From: Primulina eburnea
Taxonomy: Eukaryota > Streptophyta > Magnoliopsida > Lamiales > Gesneriaceae
Reading direction: 5' to 3'
DNA: 64,000 nt
Assembly: GCF_022965805.1 (NCBI RefSeq)
Contig: NC_133106.1
Span: 35,639,913 to 35,703,912, forward strand
Position numbers and translations under genes: made by a program. A model generated the notes under the pieces. It did not search any database. It saw only the letters and a program-made list of their open reading frames with translations, and had not been told where the DNA came from. Positions 59,953 to 64,000 of the stretch are shown piece after piece. Numbering within the stretch: the stretch's first letter is position 1; every line of letters begins with the position of its first letter.

Positions 59953-60228
59953 TGTGTTTTGGAAAACGAGAGACAACTAAATGAAGAAGAGAGTTGTGGA
60001 ACTGTGGTGAAAACTAGAGAAAAAAGAAGAGAAACACTACAAGTGATGTTCTCGAAAGGGGTGAGGAGAGATGATCATTTCTATGGGTATTTATAGGAAT
60101 GAAAAATCATTGGTATATCAAATAAATAAATAAAATAAAGAAATGAGGCACAAATTTCGGGAGCGATAAGCATTATTAGCGGAGTTGGCATATCAAGATC
60201 GGATGTAAAGTATAGGTGGACCAAGCGG

Positions 60229-60414
60229 TTGGCTAATTTAATTTGGACAAAACATTCATTCAATTGACGTGGAATGCGTAGAATTTTGAAATTTTCTAGA
60301 GTAGGTATTTCGTGAGACCGATTGGCTAATTTAATTTGGACAAAACATTCATTCAATTGACGTGTGAATGCGTAAAATTTTGAAATTTTCTATAGTGGGT
60401 ATTTTGTGAGACGA
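60229..60414. repeat. 93-bp tandem duplication that includes a MITE end
   Basis: Units start at 60229 and 60322 (TTGGCTAATTTAATTTGGAC). They differ at a few bases. Each ends with the outer GTRGGTATTTYGTGAGAC of the MITE; only the second unit is followed by the rest of the element. Confidence 0.85.
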
Positions 60415-60575
60415 TCTCACGAATTTTTATTTGTGAGACGCGTCAATCCTATTGATATTCACAATAAAAATTAATACTCTTAGCATAAAAAAATAATATT
60501 TTTCATGAATGACCAAATAAAAGTTATGTTCCACAAAATACTACTCGCTGATATCGTCTCACCCAAGTTTTTGTC
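60394..60575 (-). mobile_element. MITE-like element, copy 6
   Basis: From GTGGGTATTTTGTGAGACGA through GACGCGTCAATCCTATTGAT and AATACTCTTAGCATAAAAAA to TCGTCTCACCCAAGTTTTTG. Reverse orientation; the most diverged copy. Confidence 0.8.
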
Positions 60576-60750
60576 AATTCTCTAATACTTTTTAAAAACA
60601 TTTCATATGATATAATCACATGTCACCCTTGTTTTTAATTTCTGAAGGTCTCTATGTCAATGAATGTTTGGTCGTAAATGGATTTTTTACCATCAATGAA
60701 AGAGGAATAGAGGAAGAAAGGCTGCAGAAGACTTGGCTGTCTTGCGCATG

Positions 60751-60759
60751 CATACATAC

Positions 60760-60825
<66 letters not shown>
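60751..60825. repeat. (CATA)n followed by (TA)n microsatellite
   Basis: About five CATA units then about 26 TA units. Confidence 0.95.
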
Positions 60826-60829
<4 letters not shown>

Positions 60830-61239
60830 AGTGTCAAAAATCGAAAGTATAAGACTTATATTGATATTTGATAATATAGAAAATCAAAATCACATAAAAG
60901 CAAACATATAATAAAAATGCAATTCTTAAATATATTACAAAAAATGGGATTTTGTCGATGAATTGTAATTCATCTTATATCAATATTTTAAATTTGAGAC
61001 GAATTTAAGATTCAATCGTATAAATCTCTCGTCCAACTCAACAAAGTAATTAAGTAGGATTTTGAACGGACAAAGACACATGGTGGAGCCAAATTTACTC
61101 TGCCTGTCGTTGTCTTTTCTTGACGGTCTGTTCTGTACTGATAATTGCATGAGCAAGTGGCGACTACTATTTCACCACACTCTCATATGTTGTACTGATT
61201 TTATGTTCGGTGATTGGGTAGAATAGATAATTTTATCCT

Positions 61240-61815
61240 ATTTTATCCGGCGTTTGGTTGGGGTGATTATTTAACCAAGTCAATTCCTCCTATGAATGAT
61301 TAGGTTATATTAGGTAGGTTAAAATAATACCTCCTCACCTCCTAGGATTATTTATCCCACTCTTAATACCTCCGATTTTTCCAATTTTATCCTTCTCTTA
61401 AATTCAAACTCACCATCACTTCCCGCCTAAAATCAAACTTACCACCACTCCCGCCACCGACTGCCGCCTCCACCACCGCCGCCGGCCGACAGCTGTTAGC
61501 GACGGTTTGTAAAAACCGTCGCAAATAGCGACGGTTTTTTTCAAACGGGCGCTAAATGTCAACTTTTTTAATAACTAAAATAATTCAAAACCAGATCGGC
61601 GACGGTTTCTCAAAAACCGTCGCTAATAGCGACGGTTTTTACAATCCGTCGCTAATTTTCAACCAAAAATTCATAATTATCATACACTTAAAAATCTTAC
61701 CAAACATAATATTATTTTACACCATATATTACAATCCTACCAAAATCATTTTCTTTATCATTTACATATTAATCATTAGTTTATCCTATCCTTCCAACCA
61801 AACGCAGCCTAAAAG
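61240..61815. mobile_element. MITE-like element with GCGTTTGGTTGG ends and internal GCGACGGTTTT palindromes
   Basis: Inverted ends: GGCGTTTGGTTGG at the left (~61250-61262) and CCAACCAAACGC at the right (~61796-61807). Between them, 61499-61655 holds at least four copies of GCGACGGTTTT and its complement, forming nested hairpins. No protein is encoded. The GTTTGGTTGG-type end is common in Harbinger- and hAT-derived MITEs. Exact edges and target duplication are not clear. Confidence 0.6.
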
Positions 61816-64000
61816 TACTTCCAAGTCCTACTAAATTTATGGTATTATAATTTTTTAAAATTGAATTAATATAAGAACATTTTATAATATATTTTAATAT
61901 TTTTTCAAAATACATTTTTACCTTACTTATATTTGTATATGATAATTTATTATGTCTAAGTCTTAATTTTCAGCCCTAACCGAAACCAGAGAAATATTTT
62001 ACAAGAAAAAGAATTATATTTTTCAATATATATAAATATGAAATATATGAAAACAAAATCATGAGAGACCAACCAGTCCACCCCATCTGTATTAAATAAA
62101 TTCATATATATACTAATAGCTTACTATTGATTCACGTGGCTCCCAAAACTCGGGATTCTATGTTTCATTTGGATTAAACAGAGATTTTTTTTGTATTAAA
62201 TCATGGATCAAATATTTTATTTGAAAAAAATAAAATAAAATTCGTCAATAATTTTTATTTTATAATAAAATGATCGACTGATAATCTCGTTAAGATACAC
62301 TAAAATAAAACTTCCATATAATATGTACACATCATCTTCCATTCCCAAAGTGAATCTCCGTCTTTGAATCTGGGCGGGACCCATTTATCAGATGCTTTCA
62401 CTCGGAAGTGAGGCCCATTTACATAAGCCACGCTGGATCTTACTCATCACTGATTCACACGGGTTTTTTTTTATTATTAATTTTTTAAAAAGTATATAAT
62501 TTCAAAATTAATGTTGCCGATGGTGTTTTGAAAATGACCGCACAGTGCCACTGGCAACAGAGGACATGTCCGTCCTCAGTGGCGAGCTGCCGCTGTTTAT
62601 GTGGCTGCGTTCGTTGGCTCGGATTCAATTATATATACTATTACAATTTATATCATAATAAAAAAATATCATTTTATATTATTTTTGATTGTACCAATTA
62701 AATTATATATTACATTAAAATTTAATAATTAAGATTTATATTTTTTTATTTTATTTTTTCAAAAATAAAATCATTATTTTATATAATTCGAAAAATATAT
62801 AAATCTTAATTATTAAAGTTTTAGTATTATATAAATTTTAATTTTTTTTCAAAATACAACCAATATCAATCTTCTATTCATATTAAATTTAAATTTTAGT
62901 TGTTGATAATTGATATACAGAGGCATTGTATTTGAATTTTAAAAATAAAATAAATATTTTATATAATTCGAAAATATATAAAACTTAATAATTAAATTTT
63001 AGTGCAATGTATAATTTAATTGATATCCCGCTGCACACGCATTAATTTATTTAATTATTATTATTGCATGGTGAGTTTACTTTAATTCCTTTGAGTAAAT
63101 AAATAGTTCATTTGCATGACATTGAATCATTGGGGGCTTTTTCTTTTACACAACCTCCGGCGCTATATCTTTTAGGTTTGTCGTAAGTAAATATCAATGA
63201 TTCAAAAAGATGTTTATTTCATGTGAACATTCTTTATGATAGGATGAATGATCAAGATTTGTCCATGTATATATAAGACCCATTTTTTTTGAAATTATAT
63301 ACGTGGTAAGATCTTATCCATTGAAATAAAATGAGAATAATGTCCACATAGATATGATATGATATACCCAAAAAGTGGAAGTGCAGGGAGACTGTCCATA
63401 CCGACAATCATGGTAGAAACATACACCATACAATAAAGTTATCTACTCAGATACGAGATTAGATTCAGGAAACCTTTGACCAAGGTGGGGCTGATATTGT
63501 CGTGGACAAATAGGACAAAGACACGTGTGATTGTCGGAAGAATAAAAGCCACCCACTTGTACCATGTCCTTTCGATTTCAGTGTGTGTGTATTATTGAAG
63601 CCAAGATTGAATTAGTGACACCCTCGTTCGTATTTACTACTAGATTAAGTCCCCGTAGATAGACTTTGAAAAAGAGATGTCATAATCCTTCTATTAATAC
63701 AATTTACATAATATATTAAGCAAAACAAAATAATAATAGTGTACTGTTCCACAGATATAAAATTATTTAAAAAGTACTCGAAATACGTCGTTAAAAAGAT
63801 GTGTATTTTCAAGTAAAATTGATGATAAATGTTGAAAATAAAGTTGAAATTATTGAATGTTGAAAATAATTAGAGTTGTAAAATGGACCAAATATTCAAT
63901 CAAAATTTAATATATATAATAATAATAAATAAATAAAATTATATAATTTAACAAGTTAGATATGTATAAATAATTTGTATACACATTAATCTACAGGATT
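61816..64000. other. Gene-free AT-rich end of window
   Basis: No gene is supported. It holds an AT-rich inverted and direct repeat at 62702-63010 and a G-box (CACGTG, 63522-63527), perhaps part of a promoter for a gene beyond the window. Confidence 0.5.
62702..63010. repeat. AT-rich segment present three times (two direct, one inverted)
   Basis: A ~70-bp segment with the marker TTTTATATAATTCGAAAA at 62777-62795 recurs near 62957-62974, and the flanking TTAATTATTAAA part is inverted at 62702-62741. This looks like the remains of a foldback element. Confidence 0.65.

Larger units (their letters stand above)
59953..61233. other. Intergenic with a 93-bp duplication, MITE copy 6 and TA repeats
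   Basis: 5' flank of the acidic protein gene, a tandem duplication at 60229-60414, a MITE copy at 60394-60575 and a long (CATA)n(TA)n tract at 60751-60825. No gene is seen. Confidence 0.6.

Noticed and set aside
1..64000. CRISPR arrays, operons, phage or bacterial gene clusters
   Set aside because: No regularly spaced repeats with unique spacers exist; genes are intron-split and individually promoted as in plant nuclear DNA.

Overview
The window is nuclear DNA of a flowering plant, most likely a eudicot. Genes are split by short GT-AG introns, spacers are AT-rich with long (TA)n tracts, and MITE-like elements and a decayed Ty1/copia element are present. The gene set is plant-specific: GRAS, LEC1-type NF-YB, HIPP, TPD1, SnRK1 beta subunit, inositol transporter. 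The repeat style and protein flavour suggest an asterid, perhaps Lamiales, but this is inference. No CRISPR array, operon, rRNA or convincing tRNA gene is visible.

Layout. 1-2.0 kb: 3' half of a TRM10-type tRNA methyltransferase (+). 3.0-6.1 kb: LEC1-LIKE/NF-YB6 (-), whose first coding exon lies 2.4 kb upstream of the main exon. A decayed copia element sits in that intron, and the promoter carries RY and G-box motifs. 8.1-11.1 kb: Nudix hydrolase, 8 exons (+). 14.1-17.0 kb: SnRK1 beta subunit, KINB2 type (+). 19.8-21.0 kb: HIPP/Pi21-like HMA protein (+) with a disturbed start. 21.8 kb: short MGNC-type protein. 23.0 kb: two-helix membrane protein. 24.5-25.6 kb: TPD1-like gene broken by two frame shifts. 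27.5-30.4 kb: BAH-Agenet chromatin protein (+). 32.4-35.1 kb: coiled-coil protein with a one-base frame break (+). 37.7-39.3 kb: intronless GRAS protein, PAT1 branch (+). 41.8-44.3 kb: two-RRM hnRNP-like protein (+). 47.5-49.7 kb: inositol transporter, six exons (+). 50.2-54.3 kb: MO25-like protein, eleven exons (-). 56.4-57.9 kb: an intact cystatin and, beside it, a cystatin pseudogene (both -). 59.0-60.0 kb: Glu/Pro-rich pKIWI501-like protein (-). 61.2-64 kb: MITE-like repeats and AT-rich DNA, no gene seen.

The genes are independent transcription units and form no pathway cluster. KINB2 (SnRK1) and MO25 belong to related kinase modules, but their linkage is probably chance. The most interesting observations are the reconstructed two-exon L1L gene with its seed-type promoter motifs and intronic retroelement, two previously hidden pseudogenes (TPD1-like and cystatin), a six-copy MITE family with one near-perfect inverted pair, and three coding sequences interrupted by small indels that may be real mutations or assembly errors. 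All exon models come from reading splice sites and protein families by eye; nothing was searched against a database.
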